Origin: Frankia sp. AgB1.9 | GTDB lineage: Bacteria; Actinomycetota; Actinomycetes; Frankiales; Frankiaceae | Assembly: GCF_016786355.1 (NCBI RefSeq) | Contig: NZ_JADWYX010000002.1 | Location: forward strand, 106,534-170,533 | Direction of reading: 5' to 3' | DNA: 64,000 nt | In this document: piece after piece, positions 9,713-18,398 of the stretch | Numbering within the stretch: the first letter of the stretch is position 1 | How the letters are laid out: each line of letters opens with the position of its first letter | The notes under the pieces: model-generated | The model's input: the letters and a program-made list of their open reading frames with translations, nothing else | The model's database searches: none | What the model was told of the DNA's origin: nothing | Made by a program: the position numbers and the translations under genes

Positions 9713-9744
9713 TGCCGCGACCACCAAAGTCCGCCAGCCGTGTT

Positions 9745-9817
9745 GATCGCCGTTTTCGCCCTCTGGTGGCTTTAAACAGACCCCGGTAACGACCACCCGA
9801 GGGCCGAAACGGCGATC
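9745..9817. repeat. Long imperfect intergenic palindrome, copy A
   Basis: The left arm (about 9745-9770) reads GATCGCCGTTTTCGCCCTCT and onwards, and the right arm (about 9791-9817) is its reverse complement with a few mismatches, giving a roughly 26-base stem around a 20-base loop. It sits between two convergent genes and can act as a bidirectional terminator. A near-identical palindrome occurs at 20408-20487, also beyond a stop codon, so this looks like a dispersed element and not an ordinary terminator. Its right arm touches the last codon of the DJ-1-like gene. Confidence 0.75.
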
Positions 9818-10526
9818 ATGACCTTCTCTCTCCGGTCCGCGCCGAGGCCGGCGGCTGATTCTCCCCAGAGATCGCCGCGAAAACCCGTTCGACGGTGTCC
9901 TCTTTCTCCCCCGTGGGCGCGACGTAGTCGATCGCGGCCCGGGCGGCCGGCTCTCCGAGCGTGCGGGCGATGACCCAGGCCGCGAGGTACTGCGACGCGA
10001 GGCAGCCACCCGCGGTGGCGACGTTGCCGACAGCGTGGAACGGCTTGTCCAGGACCGGCACCCCGCACGCCTCGACGAACGGGCGGCTGGTGGCGTCCGT
10101 GCACGCCGGGACGCCCGCGAGCAGCCCGAGCCGGGCCAGGACCAGCGCACCCGAGCACTGCGAGCCGATCAGCTGCCGGGCCGGGTCGAGCGACAGCGAC
10201 GCGATCAGGCTCTCGTCGCGGACGATGTCGCGCGTTCGGACACCGCTCCCGACCAGCACGACGTCGGCCTGCGCGGCGAAGGCCAGCGGGCGCTGGCCGG
10301 TCACCTCGACGCCGTTCATCGACGTGACCACGGGCATGGGCGTGGTGAGATAGGCCGTCAGACCGTCACGGCGGCACCGGTTGATGATCGCCGCGGCGAT
10401 GAAGCTGTCCAGCTCGTTGAAGCCATCGAACGTCAGGACGGCAACCGTGAACGCTGGTCGAGGCGAAAGCGATGAGGCACCGTTACCGATAGCGCTGTTC
10501 TCAGCAGTCACGGAAAACGATAACAC
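9816..10526 (-). CDS. DJ-1/PfpI-family (class I glutamine amidotransferase-like) protein
   Basis: A 236-residue protein. The core from about residue 26 (FTVAVLTFDGFNELDSFIA) matches the first strand-loop of DJ-1/PfpI, with the conserved acidic residue E38, and C124 lies in the nucleophile elbow GSQCSGALVLA. Relatives include isonitrile hydratases, chaperones/deglycases and the sensor domain of GATase1 AraC regulators; here there is no DNA-binding domain. It is divergent from a PucR-type regulator gene with only 24 bases between starts, a layout typical of a regulator and its target. The first 20 residues look like a leader and the true start may be later. Confidence 0.8.
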   Translation of the reverse strand: MLSFSVTAENSAIGNGASSLSPRPAFTVAVLTFDGFNELDSFIAAAIINRCRRDGLTAYLTTPMPVVTSMNGVEVTGQRPLAFAAQADVVLVGSGVRTRDIVRDESLIASLSLDPARQLIGSQCSGALVLARLGLLAGVPACTDATSRPFVEACGVPVLDKPFHAVGNVATAGGCLASQYLAAWVIARTLGEPAARAAIDYVAPTGEKEDTVERVFAAISGENQPPASARTGERRS

Positions 10527-10550
10527 TGGCGGGCAAGGCGGTGAGGGGCG

Positions 10551-11753
10551 ATGAAGGGGCTGTTGTTGCGGCTGTCGGCGCTCGACGCCGACGCCGAGAG
10601 CGCGGTTCGGGTGATCGCCTACTTCGACGCGCTGGTGGCCGCCCGCGCGGACGCGGCCGCGCTGGTCCGGGCGACCGCGACGCTCGCGGAGTGCGGCGCG
10701 GGCCTGGAGACGCCGCGGGCAGGGCGGGTCCGGTATCGCGCGGACGGTTCGCCCGCGCCCGCCGATGCGGCCGGCGAACCCGGTCCCGCCGAGCCCGACC
10801 GGGTGTCCGGCTGGACGAGCGTCGGCGCGGACGGCCGGGTGTGGCTGGAGCGATCAGGGCCGGCGCGGGCGCTGGACGAGATCGTGCTGGAGCGGATGGC
10901 GATCGCGGCGCAGGTCGTCGACGCGCGGGCCCGTCCGTCTCTGCACATCGCCGACCCTGCCCTGGTGGAGCTCGCGCTCTCGGAGCGGGAGTCGGACGAG
11001 GACCGAGCCCGGGCGCTGCGCCTGTTGGGCCTGCTGCCCGACGTCGCCATCCGGGCGGTCGGGATCTGCGTGCCGGCCGGCGTCGACGTCGGCGTGCAGG
11101 CGGTCGCGCTGGTGGCCCGTGGGCGGCTGGGGTCACGGACGGTGCGGGTGGCGGTGCTGGGTCGCACGGCGGCGGTCCTGCTGCAGGACCGGGCCGCGAC
11201 GGCCAGTCCGGCCGGGGAGCTGCGCCGGGCGCTCGCCGAGCGCGCGGCGAGCGGGACGGGCCGAAGCGCGGACGATCAGGGGCACCCGGGGGCCGCTACT
11301 GGGCGTGACGACGGAGCCCACCAGGCGCGGGTGGGCGTCGGTGGGCCCGTGGAGGGGCTGGAGGCGCGGGCCTCGTGGCGGCAGGCCCGGCTGGCGCTGC
11401 GGTTCGCGGCGCCCGGGGCGGCGGACACGGCGGTCGTCGACTACGCCGAGCTCGGGTCACTGGCGTTGCTCGCCGACCTGCCGGTGGACCGGCTGCGCCA
11501 CGACCCTGACGTGCGGGCGCTCGAGAACCTGGCCGCCTCGCCGGCGGGCGCCGCGGACGTCGCCGTCCTGGAGGCGTTCTGCCGGGCGGGTTCGCTGCGG
11601 CAGGCGGCCTCGGGCCTGCACCTTCATCACAGCTCGGTCGCGGCTCGGGTGGCGCACCTCGAGGACGTCCTCGGCTGGCGGCTCGACGAGCCCGAGGGCC
11701 GGTTCCGCGCCCATCTCGCGCTGCTGGCCCGCCGCCTCGCCACCACTGCGTAG
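10551..11753 (+). CDS. PucR-like transcriptional regulator (C-terminal HTH_30)
   Basis: A 400-residue protein. The last 65 residues (VLEAFCRAGSLRQAASGLHLHHSSVAARVAHLEDVLG..., broken here) form the PucR C-terminal helix-turn-helix, in which the second helix reads HHSSVAARVAHLE, followed by the usual closing arginine- and leucine-rich helix. The N-terminal 300 residues are Ala/Arg-rich with no domain I recognise beyond weak similarity to the GGDEF-like middle of CdaR/PucR proteins. It probably controls the divergent DJ-1-like gene. Overlapping ORFs in other frames exist because of GC content; codon-position usage supports this frame. Confidence 0.72.
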   Translation: MKGLLLRLSALDADAESAVRVIAYFDALVAARADAAALVRATATLAECGAGLETPRAGRVRYRADGSPAPADAAGEPGPAEPDRVSGWTSVGADGRVWLERSGPARALDEIVLERMAIAAQVVDARARPSLHIADPALVELALSERESDEDRARALRLLGLLPDVAIRAVGICVPAGVDVGVQAVALVARGRLGSRTVRVAVLGRTAAVLLQDRAATASPAGELRRALAERAASGTGRSADDQGHPGAATGRDDGAHQARVGVGGPVEGLEARASWRQARLALRFAAPGAADTAVVDYAELGSLALLADLPVDRLRHDPDVRALENLAASPAGAADVAVLEAFCRAGSLRQAASGLHLHHSSVAARVAHLEDVLGWRLDEPEGRFRAHLALLARRLATTA

Positions 11754-11892
11754 CGCGGGGCGGTCGGCGCGGCGGCTGGCGCGCGCCGACGAGTGGCGGG
11801 CACTCACGCCTCTATACCCGACGCCTGTCGGGTGACCCGAGCCACACCAGTCGGGCAGAGTGCCAGCAACCACCGCCGAGGGGACCTGCCCG

Positions 11893-12837
11893 ATGACTTA
11901 CCGATTCGACCCGGAACTGGCCGCCATCGTCCCGATGCTGCCCTCCGTCGACTTCACCGACCCGCCGACGGTGCGGGCGCAGATCGAGGAGCTCACGCGC
12001 GCCTTCCAGACCGACACCGAGGGCGTCGACGTCCAGGACCTGCTGGTCCCCGGGCCCTCGGGCGACGTCCCAGTCCGGGTCTACCGGCCGGCCGGCGCGA
12101 CCGGGACGACCGCCGGCGTGCTCAACATCCACGGCGGCGGCTTCGTCATCGGCAACGTCGGCATCGACGACGGGTCCTGCCTGGGCCTGGTCCGCGCGCT
12201 CGGCGTGGTCATCGTCTCCGTCGACTACCGGCTGGCGCCGGAGCATCCGTTCCCCGCCGGGCTCGAGGACTGCTACGCCGCGCTGGAGTGGACCGCGAAG
12301 AACGCCGCCGAGCTAGGCCTCGACCCCACCCGCCTCGCGGTGCACGGGTCGAGCGCGGGCGGCGGTCTGGCGGCCGCGCTGGCACTGCTCACCCGCGACC
12401 GCGGCGGGCCCCCGCTGTGCTTCCAGTTCCTGGGATTCCCCGAGCTGGACGACCGGCTCGACACCCCGAGCATGCGCGCCTTCGTCGACACCCCGATGTG
12501 GAACCGGCCCAACGCGATCATCAGCTGGGACGCGTACCTGGGCGCGGGCGTCCCGGGTAGCCCGGAGGTGTCCGCCTACGCCGCCCCGGCCCGCGCGGCC
12601 GACCTGACCGGCCTGCCACCTGCCTACGTCTCGGTCATGGAGTTCGACCCGCTTCGCGACGAGGGCATCGCCTACGCCCAGGCGCTGCTCGCCGCCGGCG
12701 TCCCGACCGAGCTGCACCTGTTCCCCGGCACCTTCCACGGCTCCGGAATCGTCGGCCAGGCCGCCGTCAGCCAGCGCGAGAGCGCCGAGGCCAAGGCCGT
12801 CCTCGCCGCAGCCCTCGGCCTGCCCCTGCGCCCGTGA
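11893..12837 (+). CDS. Alpha/beta hydrolase, HSL-type esterase/lipase
   Basis: A 314-residue protein with all hallmarks of the hormone-sensitive-lipase family (group IV bacterial esterases): oxyanion HGGG at residues 80-83, nucleophile S154 in HGSSAGG, acid D252 in EFDPLRDEG and His 282 in FHGS. DYRLAPEHPFPA (111-122) is the conserved linker block. It should hydrolyse short-chain esters in the cytosol. The start at 11893 was chosen because GAGGGG lies at 11878-11883; an upstream ATG (11860) is open but less likely. It precedes a periplasmic-binding lipoprotein gene by 83 bases. Confidence 0.9.
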   Translation: MTYRFDPELAAIVPMLPSVDFTDPPTVRAQIEELTRAFQTDTEGVDVQDLLVPGPSGDVPVRVYRPAGATGTTAGVLNIHGGGFVIGNVGIDDGSCLGLVRALGVVIVSVDYRLAPEHPFPAGLEDCYAALEWTAKNAAELGLDPTRLAVHGSSAGGGLAAALALLTRDRGGPPLCFQFLGFPELDDRLDTPSMRAFVDTPMWNRPNAIISWDAYLGAGVPGSPEVSAYAAPARAADLTGLPPAYVSVMEFDPLRDEGIAYAQALLAAGVPTELHLFPGTFHGSGIVGQAAVSQRESAEAKAVLAAALGLPLRP

Positions 12838-12920
12838 GCCCCGCCGCCAGCTGACCATCCGGGGCGGCGGCCTGCCTCCGCTCGCGCACCGGAGACTCGC
12901 GCACCAGAAAGAGGGGCACC

Positions 12921-14168
12921 ATGTTCCGCCGTCGAAGGACCGCGTTCGCCGCGGGATTATCCGCCGCCGCGGTGCTGCTGGCCGCAGGCTGCGGCTCGTC
13001 GTCAGCCGGCGGCGCGGCCGGAGGCGGGACCACCGGCCCGGCGACCCAGAAGATCACCATCGGGATCATCGCCGACCTGACCGGGGCCGCGGCCTCCCCC
13101 AACAAGTCGGTCGTCGCGGGCGTCAAGGCCGGCACGTACTACGCGGCCCGCAACGGCTACACCATCAAGTACGTCGTCGGCGACACCGCGACCAACCCGG
13201 CGAGCACCCTCGCCCTCGCGCAGAAGTTCGTCACCCAGGACCACGTGTTCGCCGTCATCGCCAACTCCGCGCTGCTGTTCACCGCCGCGAGCTACCTCAC
13301 CGCGCACAACGTGCCGGTGATCGGCGCCAGCGCGGACGGCCCCGAATGGATCACGTCGAAGAACATGTTCTCGATCTGGGGCCCGCTGCAGACCACCAAG
13401 GTCGCCACGACCCAGGGCAAGTTCCTCAAGCTGATGGGCGTCACCAACCTCGCCGACGTCGCCTACTCGCTCCCGATCGCCTCGGAGGCTGGAGAGGGCA
13501 CCGCGGTCTCCGCGCAGGTCGCCGGGGTCAAGGTCGGCTACCTCAACACCAAGGTCACCCTCGGCTCCGACGTCGCGCCCCTCGTGCTCGCGATGAAGGA
13601 CGCCGGAGTCGACGGTCTTGTCGCCCAGATGAGCCCGGACGCGGCCTTCGCGATCGTTAAGGGCCTGCGCGACCAGGGCGTCAACCTCAAGGTCGCGCTG
13701 CTGCCGACCGGCTATGGCGGTGACCTGCTGCAGGCCGGGCCGGGCGCGCTCCAGTCGGCCCAGAACGTCTACTTCCTCTCCGGCTACGAGCTGATGGAGA
13801 TGCAGACGCCGGCGACCAAGCAGTTCGCCGCCGATCTCAAGAGCGCCGGCACCACGACCGCGCCCACGTACGCCATGTACAACGGCTACGTCTCGGTCGG
13901 CCTGCTCGTCGCCGGTCTCAAGGCCGCGGGCGCGAACCCGACTCCCGCCTCGCTGATCACGGGGCTGGGCACCATCCACAAGTGGAACGCCCTCGGCCTC
14001 TACGGCAGCCACACCGTCGACATCAACGACCGCGAGAACGTCGTCTCCGGCGCCGACAACTGCCAGTGGATCGCGAAGCTGCAGGGCAGCGTCTTCAAGG
14101 CCGTCCCGAACGCCACCCCGATCTGCGGTGACGTCGTCCCTGGGCGCACGGTCGCGCCGTCCTCCTGA
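12921..14168 (+). CDS. ABC-transporter substrate-binding lipoprotein, Peripla_BP_6 (branched-chain amino acid type)
   Basis: 415 residues. A lipoprotein signal peptide ends in the lipobox LAAGC with acylated C24. The mature part opens with ITIGIIADLTGAAASPNK and continues through blocks typical of Leu/Ile/Val-binding-type type I periplasmic folds (VGDTATNPASTLALAQKFV, FAVIANSALL, PTYAMYNGYVSVGLLVAGL). It should capture a small amide, amino acid or aromatic compound outside the membrane. No permease or ATPase genes are adjacent, so it is an orphan binding protein. Its 3' end overlaps by 74 bases the convergent AI-2E-family gene. Confidence 0.88.
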   Translation: MFRRRRTAFAAGLSAAAVLLAAGCGSSSAGGAAGGGTTGPATQKITIGIIADLTGAAASPNKSVVAGVKAGTYYAARNGYTIKYVVGDTATNPASTLALAQKFVTQDHVFAVIANSALLFTAASYLTAHNVPVIGASADGPEWITSKNMFSIWGPLQTTKVATTQGKFLKLMGVTNLADVAYSLPIASEAGEGTAVSAQVAGVKVGYLNTKVTLGSDVAPLVLAMKDAGVDGLVAQMSPDAAFAIVKGLRDQGVNLKVALLPTGYGGDLLQAGPGALQSAQNVYFLSGYELMEMQTPATKQFAADLKSAGTTTAPTYAMYNGYVSVGLLVAGLKAAGANPTPASLITGLGTIHKWNALGLYGSHTVDINDRENVVSGADNCQWIAKLQGSVFKAVPNATPICGDVVPGRTVAPSS

Positions 14169-15279
14169 GCCGGGCGGCGTTCCGGCCCTCGGCCCTGTGG
14201 CCCGACGCATCCGCGGTATCGGCCTCCACGGCCGTATCGCCCAGAAGCGGACGCAGCCATTGGGCCGAGGGGTCGGCGTCGATGAGCAGGGCCTTGACCA
14301 GCAGCGTCATCGGAACCGCCAGCAGCGCCCCGAGCGGACCGAGGACGAAGGCCCAGAACACCAGCGACAAGAAGGTCAACGTGGCCGACAGCCGCACCAC
14401 GTTGCCGACGACCTTCGGCTGGATGAACGACTGGACGACCATGTTGACCGCTGAATAGACCACCACGACCCAGATCATGCGGGCCACACCGCCCTCGAGC
14501 AGGCCGAGCAGCGCGGGTGGAATCAGGCCGACGACGAACCCGATGTTGGGAATGTAGTTGGTGATGAACGACAACAGCCCCCACAACAGCGGAAGCGGCA
14601 CTGCCAGCCATTGCAGCGCAAGCACGTCGAGAGCGGCCACGATCAGCCCGAAGAGCGTCGAGACGGCCAGATAGCGGCGGGTGTTGCGAGCGAAATCCCG
14701 CAATGCTCCCACCAGGAGTGGCCGTGACCCGGCGACCACGTCAAGCCGCCGCGTGAAGGACTCGCAGTCGATTGCCAGGAAGAACACCAGCGTGACGAGG
14801 AAGACCAGGCTGGAACCCGCCGAGGTCAGCCCGGAGAGAATCCTCTGCAACACGCCGGACAGCTTGGACAGGTCCAGCCGGCTCACCGCCGTGCTGGCCT
14901 GTTCCGGCTGGACGCCGAGATCCTCCAACCACCGGGTGCCCTGGTGTAGCAGGTTCTCGAACTGCGGGCGGTAGTCCGGCAGCAACGTCACCAGCCGGGC
15001 GACCGACACGACCAGCGCGGCCAGCAGACCGGCCAGGATCGCGTAGATCGCCACCATGACGACGACGATGCCGATCCACCCGGGCACCCCGCGCCGCCGC
15101 AGCCGGGCCTGCAGCGGGTGCACCGTGACGACGAGGACCAAGGCCAGGAAGGCCGGGCCGAGTGTGTCCCGGAAAGCCCGGACTCCGGCCGTGGCGACGA
15201 CCAGAGACGCCATTCCGAGCAGAATTACCAGCGGGCGGGTCAGCGGTCCGGGTGAGGTACCGGTCGACGACATCCGCAT
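14095..15279 (-). CDS. AI-2E-family transporter (PerM/TqsA-like)
   Basis: 394 residues with about seven to eight membrane helices. The conserved AI-2E blocks are visible: paired N-terminal helices (PLVILLGMASLVVATAGVR), FITNYIPNIGFVVGLIPPALLGLLE in the middle, VNMVVQSFIQPKVVGNVVRLSATLTFLSLVFWAFVLGPLGALLAVPMT near the end (quoted in parts). Members export signalling molecules or act as Na+/H+ antiporters. Start 15279 is preceded by a purine-rich run; extending to 15399 would overlap the upstream gene. The C-terminal tail from about residue 355 is antisense to the end of the binding-protein gene, a 74-base convergent overlap. Confidence 0.85.
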   Translation of the reverse strand: MRMSSTGTSPGPLTRPLVILLGMASLVVATAGVRAFRDTLGPAFLALVLVVTVHPLQARLRRRGVPGWIGIVVVMVAIYAILAGLLAALVVSVARLVTLLPDYRPQFENLLHQGTRWLEDLGVQPEQASTAVSRLDLSKLSGVLQRILSGLTSAGSSLVFLVTLVFFLAIDCESFTRRLDVVAGSRPLLVGALRDFARNTRRYLAVSTLFGLIVAALDVLALQWLAVPLPLLWGLLSFITNYIPNIGFVVGLIPPALLGLLEGGVARMIWVVVVYSAVNMVVQSFIQPKVVGNVVRLSATLTFLSLVFWAFVLGPLGALLAVPMTLLVKALLIDADPSAQWLRPLLGDTAVEADTADASGHRAEGRNAARLRRTARPCAQGRRHRRSGWRSGRP

Positions 15280-15319
15280 CTTTTTTTCCGGCCCTTCCGC
15301 CGAACCCGGCAAAGAGCCG

Positions 15320-16039
15320 TCAGACGCCGGTGAGAAGCGTGACGACGCCGCTGGCGAGGAAGTATAGCCCGCTCGCCGCCGCGAGCAGGAGGACGACATC
15401 CCATCCGTGCCGGTTCATCCAGCCGTTGTAGGCGGCCAGAATCTGACCGGTCCGACGGGGCGCCAGGAGTCTGAGTAAAATCGGCAGCTCCACCATGAGC
15501 AGTACGAGACACGCACACACGAACAGCGAGACAATGGTGACGCCCCAGCCCTGGTCAGCGTCGGCGAGATTCTTCAGGGCAGCGACATAAAGCGCCGAAG
15601 GCAGATAGGTCATCATTCCGACGAGAAAGACCGCACGGACCCCGCCGGTCCCCGTGCGGCCGACGGGCTCCTTCGGCGCCGGGCCGGGCCGCTGAGCCGG
15701 CCCATCAGCTGGGCGCGAGGGGATCGTGACGGGCTGGGCCGGCCGGCGGATCGTGGTCGGACGGTGTCGGACGACCCAGAGCGCCAGGAGGAGCAGTGCC
15801 ACCCCAAGAAACGTCTGCAGGCCGGCACCGAGGGCCCGTTCCTCCCCCTGAGGCAGCTGCGCGGCGCGAAGGATCACGAGAATGGCGGCTCCGGCGCCGA
15901 CGGTGACGGCCGCCGCCCCGCCGAGGTAGGCGAAGGCGTGCCGGAGCGAGGGGGGATCGCCCAGGTAACGCACCACGATCGCCAGTCCGAGCGGATAGAT
16001 GCCGGCGGCGATGGCCAGCGGCAGCGCGCCGGTCATCAT
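15320..16039 (-). CDS. GAP-family (Sap-like) membrane protein
   Basis: 239 residues with about six helices. It begins MMTGALPLAIAAGIYPLGLAIVVRYL, followed by GGAAAVTVGAGAAILVILRAA, a Pro/Arg-rich cytoplasmic loop and a second helical trio containing VGMMTYLPSALYVAALKNLADA; this is the LysE-like GAP/Sap family linked in mycobacteria to transport of sulfolipids or glycopeptidolipids. The start at 16039 has GGAG eight bases upstream on the minus strand. It is followed after 40 bases by the AI-2E gene, probably one transcript. The region just upstream of its promoter is a poly-C/poly-G tract that may be an assembly artefact. Confidence 0.78.
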   Translation of the reverse strand: MMTGALPLAIAAGIYPLGLAIVVRYLGDPPSLRHAFAYLGGAAAVTVGAGAAILVILRAAQLPQGEERALGAGLQTFLGVALLLLALWVVRHRPTTIRRPAQPVTIPSRPADGPAQRPGPAPKEPVGRTGTGGVRAVFLVGMMTYLPSALYVAALKNLADADQGWGVTIVSLFVCACLVLLMVELPILLRLLAPRRTGQILAAYNGWMNRHGWDVVLLLAAASGLYFLASGVVTLLTGV

Positions 16040-16091
16040 CGTGACTCCAGTCGGCCGCCGGCCTCGGCGCCGAAGGCCGCTCGGTGCGTGG

Positions 16092-17417
16092 TCATCCAAC
16101 GCCGGCGACCGGTCGCCGGGCGCCGCGCCGCCCCCCCGGGGGGGGGGGGGGCGCCCCCCCCCCCCCCGCGCCCCCGCCCCCCGCCCCCGGCGCCGCCTCA
16201 CGGATCTCGGGGCTGTGCGCCACCGCGCCCGCGTACCAGCGGCCATAGCGGCGAGCACCCGACGGTGCGGTGATGCCATGCAGGACCACGCTCATGCCGA
16301 CCGTCAACATCACGACGGGGACGATCTGGCCCTGTTCGGGCAGCCCGCTGGTGGCGACCAGGCCCGCGAAGACGATGGAAGCGAGCCCGCGTGGCCCGAA
16401 CCAGCCGACGTAGGCCACGGTCTGGGGAGCCAGCCTTGACCGGGACAACGCCAGGGCGACCGGGACCATCCGGATCACGGTCAGGCTGAGCAGCCCATAA
16501 GCCACCGCTGTCCAGGTCGCGGATTCGAGAGCTGGCGCGAGGAACAGCGCGCCGAACAGCATGAAGCTCACGGAGACGCCCAGGTTGGCGGCTTCCTCGG
16601 GCAGCCGCAGCGCGGCGGACAGGCTCTCCCGTGCCACCAGGCCGGCAGCCAGACCGGCGACCCACGCGGCGATGAAGCCACTTCCGTCGATCAGGTCCGC
16701 CAACACGTACGCCAGCACGGCCAGGGCCAGCAGCGCCGCCGACTGCCAGCGCCGCCCCGACCATCCGCTGTTTTTCGACCACCGCAGCGCGACCGCGCCG
16801 ACGGCGCCCAGCGCCAGGCCGACCGCGGCGGAGGCGACCAGCGCCCGCAGCAGCACCGTTACGGCATACCCGGAACCCGCCGCGTTCTCCTCCTCCTGCG
16901 CCAGTGCCAGGAAGATGGTCACGAACGGTAGGACCAGACCGTCGTTCAGGCCGCCCTCGACGTTGAGCGCATGCCGGATCAGTCGGGGCACCCGCTCGTC
17001 GGTGATGACCGGCAGTCCGAGCGCGGAGTCGGTCGGTGCCAGCACGGCCGCCAGCAGTGCCGCCCCCCACGGCCCGAGGTCGTGGAACAGCGCCCAACCG
17101 AGCATCCAGCCGACCGCCATCGTCAGCGGCAGCCCGAGTCCCAGCAACCGACCAGGCAGCGGCGCCTCCGTCGCCCAGGAGCCGACGTTGGCCCCCATGG
17201 CGTCGCTGAACAGCACGACGGCGAGGGTCAGCTCCAGAAAGATCATGGCGCCGTGCCCGGCCTCGGCCGGGTTGACCAGACCCGTGACCTGCTCGCTCGC
17301 CAGTAGGCCGGCGGCGGTGAACACCATCGCGCCGCTGATCGGCGTGTGCCACAGGCGTCGTTCGACCAGTGCGTAGCCGAAGATCGCCACCGCCACCGCC
17401 GCGACCGCCGGGTCCAT
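16092..17417 (-). CDS. Cation:proton antiporter (CPA1/NhaP-like), 3' end unreliable
   Basis: A protein of about 405 trustworthy residues with 12 or so helices. It has ALLAAVLAPTDSALGLPVI (the CPA antiporter APTD motif about residue 125) and RLIRHALNVEGGLNDGLVLPFV, the conserved double-acid-like helix with E153/D158-type residues, plus YVGWFGPRGLASIVFAGLV near the end. It should exchange Na+ or K+ for protons at the cytoplasmic membrane. No regulatory RCK domain follows. The natural C terminus cannot be read: after about SPEIREAA (about position 16195) the frame enters the poly-C/G tract and becomes Gly/Pro-only. Confidence 0.85.
   Translation of the reverse strand: MDPAVAAVAVAIFGYALVERRLWHTPISGAMVFTAAGLLASEQVTGLVNPAEAGHGAMIFLELTLAVVLFSDAMGANVGSWATEAPLPGRLLGLGLPLTMAVGWMLGWALFHDLGPWGAALLAAVLAPTDSALGLPVITDERVPRLIRHALNVEGGLNDGLVLPFVTIFLALAQEEENAAGSGYAVTVLLRALVASAAVGLALGAVGAVALRWSKNSGWSGRRWQSAALLALAVLAYVLADLIDGSGFIAAWVAGLAAGLVARESLSAALRLPEEAANLGVSVSFMLFGALFLAPALESATWTAVAYGLLSLTVIRMVPVALALSRSRLAPQTVAYVGWFGPRGLASIVFAGLVATSGLPEQGQIVPVVMLTVGMSVVLHGITAPSGARRYGRWYAGAVAHSPEIREAAPGAGGGGAGGGGAPPPPPGGRRGARRPVAGVG
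16131..16190. other. Poly-C/poly-G/poly-C low-complexity tract, suspected assembly join
   Basis: A run of 7 C is followed by 14 G (one C follows), then about 14 C and further C-rich sequence, with no other base for 60 positions except a few alternating G/C. It separates the upstream region of the GAP gene from the C-terminal end of the antiporter gene. Such strings are typical of low-quality contig ends (poly-G read artefacts) and not of actinobacterial intergenic DNA. A similar run occurs at 63891-63930, where the flanks clearly do not match. Confidence 0.7.
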
Positions 17418-17601
17418 GCCGTGCTCCCGCCTGGAGTGACCGCGGACCTGGCGGACGGCACCCTCGCAACGGCGTCGCCGGACTCCTACCCCCGCTCAAG
17501 CACACACGGCGTCGACGGCGCGGTCATCACCCGGCCGAGGTGAGCCCGCCGTCGGACTGAGCGGTTGCCTGGGCCGGCGAGTATCGCCGAGCCGCTCGTC
17601 G

Positions 17602-18234
17602 TCACCGATACGCCGCACCATCTGCCGTTCCGCCCCCAGCCGCCGCCGTGACCGCGCCATCCGCAGACCTGTCCGCGACGAGCAGGCGGGCGGTCAGCCA
17701 GGCGGAGGCGGCCGCGATGAGGGCGCCGTCGAGGTAGTGGCAGGCCATCGCGCCCAGGTAGCTGGGACCGCCCCAGGCGTTCGTGGTGAAGTTCGGGTCG
17801 AAACCCGCAGTGACCTGGATACCGGCCCGGAACACGCTGTAGGCCAGCAGCGCCGCGACCAAGCCCGCGGCCACGAGCCGCGCCAGGCCGCCGGGCGAGC
17901 GCGGCGCGGCCCGCAGCGTCCGCCCGATCCGCCGCGCCGCCGGCCGGCCGAGCGGGGCCAACAGGAGCAGCTCGACGGGCGCGGCGGCCGCACGGAGCCG
18001 GGCGACAGCCAGGAGCGCGACCGCCAACAGGAACAGCCCGAGATGCGGCCACCAGGCGGCGGTGCCGGCGTGCTCGACCTCGCGGACCGGCGAGCGACGC
18101 GTGTAGATCACCCCGCCGGTCGCCATCCCGGCGGCGAACAGGACGGTTACCAGCGCGGTCAGCACCGGTGAGAGCTCGGCGAGAACCCGACGCAGGCGGC
18201 CGGGCGACGGCTGGATCGTGGCAGTTGGAGGCAT
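17602..18234 (-). CDS. Putative membrane protein, unknown function
   Basis: A 210-residue protein with about four hydrophobic helices (approx. 20-45, 65-85, 115-140, 160-185) and a short Ala/Gly-rich tail. I do not recognise a family. Start 18234 is chosen because the frame from 18390 to there is hydrophilic and unlike coding sequence of the neighbours, while the helices begin soon after this Met. It is divergent from the sensor kinase starting at 18399; the 164 bases between them presumably hold both promoters. It may be a target of, or a membrane partner for, that two-component system; this is inference from position only. Confidence 0.6.
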   Translation of the reverse strand: MPPTATIQPSPGRLRRVLAELSPVLTALVTVLFAAGMATGGVIYTRRSPVREVEHAGTAAWWPHLGLFLLAVALLAVARLRAAAAPVELLLLAPLGRPAARRIGRTLRAAPRSPGGLARLVAAGLVAALLAYSVFRAGIQVTAGFDPNFTTNAWGGPSYLGAMACHYLDGALIAAASAWLTARLLVADRSADGAVTAAAGGGTADGAAYR

Positions 18235-18398
18235 AGCGCCAGCCTCGCCGGACGGACCCAGGACGTCGTCCGACCACCGGCCAGGGCTCGCCCGGCACCG
18301 TGGCCGGACCCGACGCCCGGTCTCCCCTGCAAGGATGAGCGGGTTCCTCCATCCATGGGTGGACGCCGGGGCCTCGGGCGGCGTCCACACTGGAGGCC

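Noticed and set aside
16131..16190. G-quadruplex or regulatory G-tract
   Set aside because: The mirrored poly-C/poly-G/poly-C structure and loss of the coding frame suit a sequencing artefact better than a structured DNA element.
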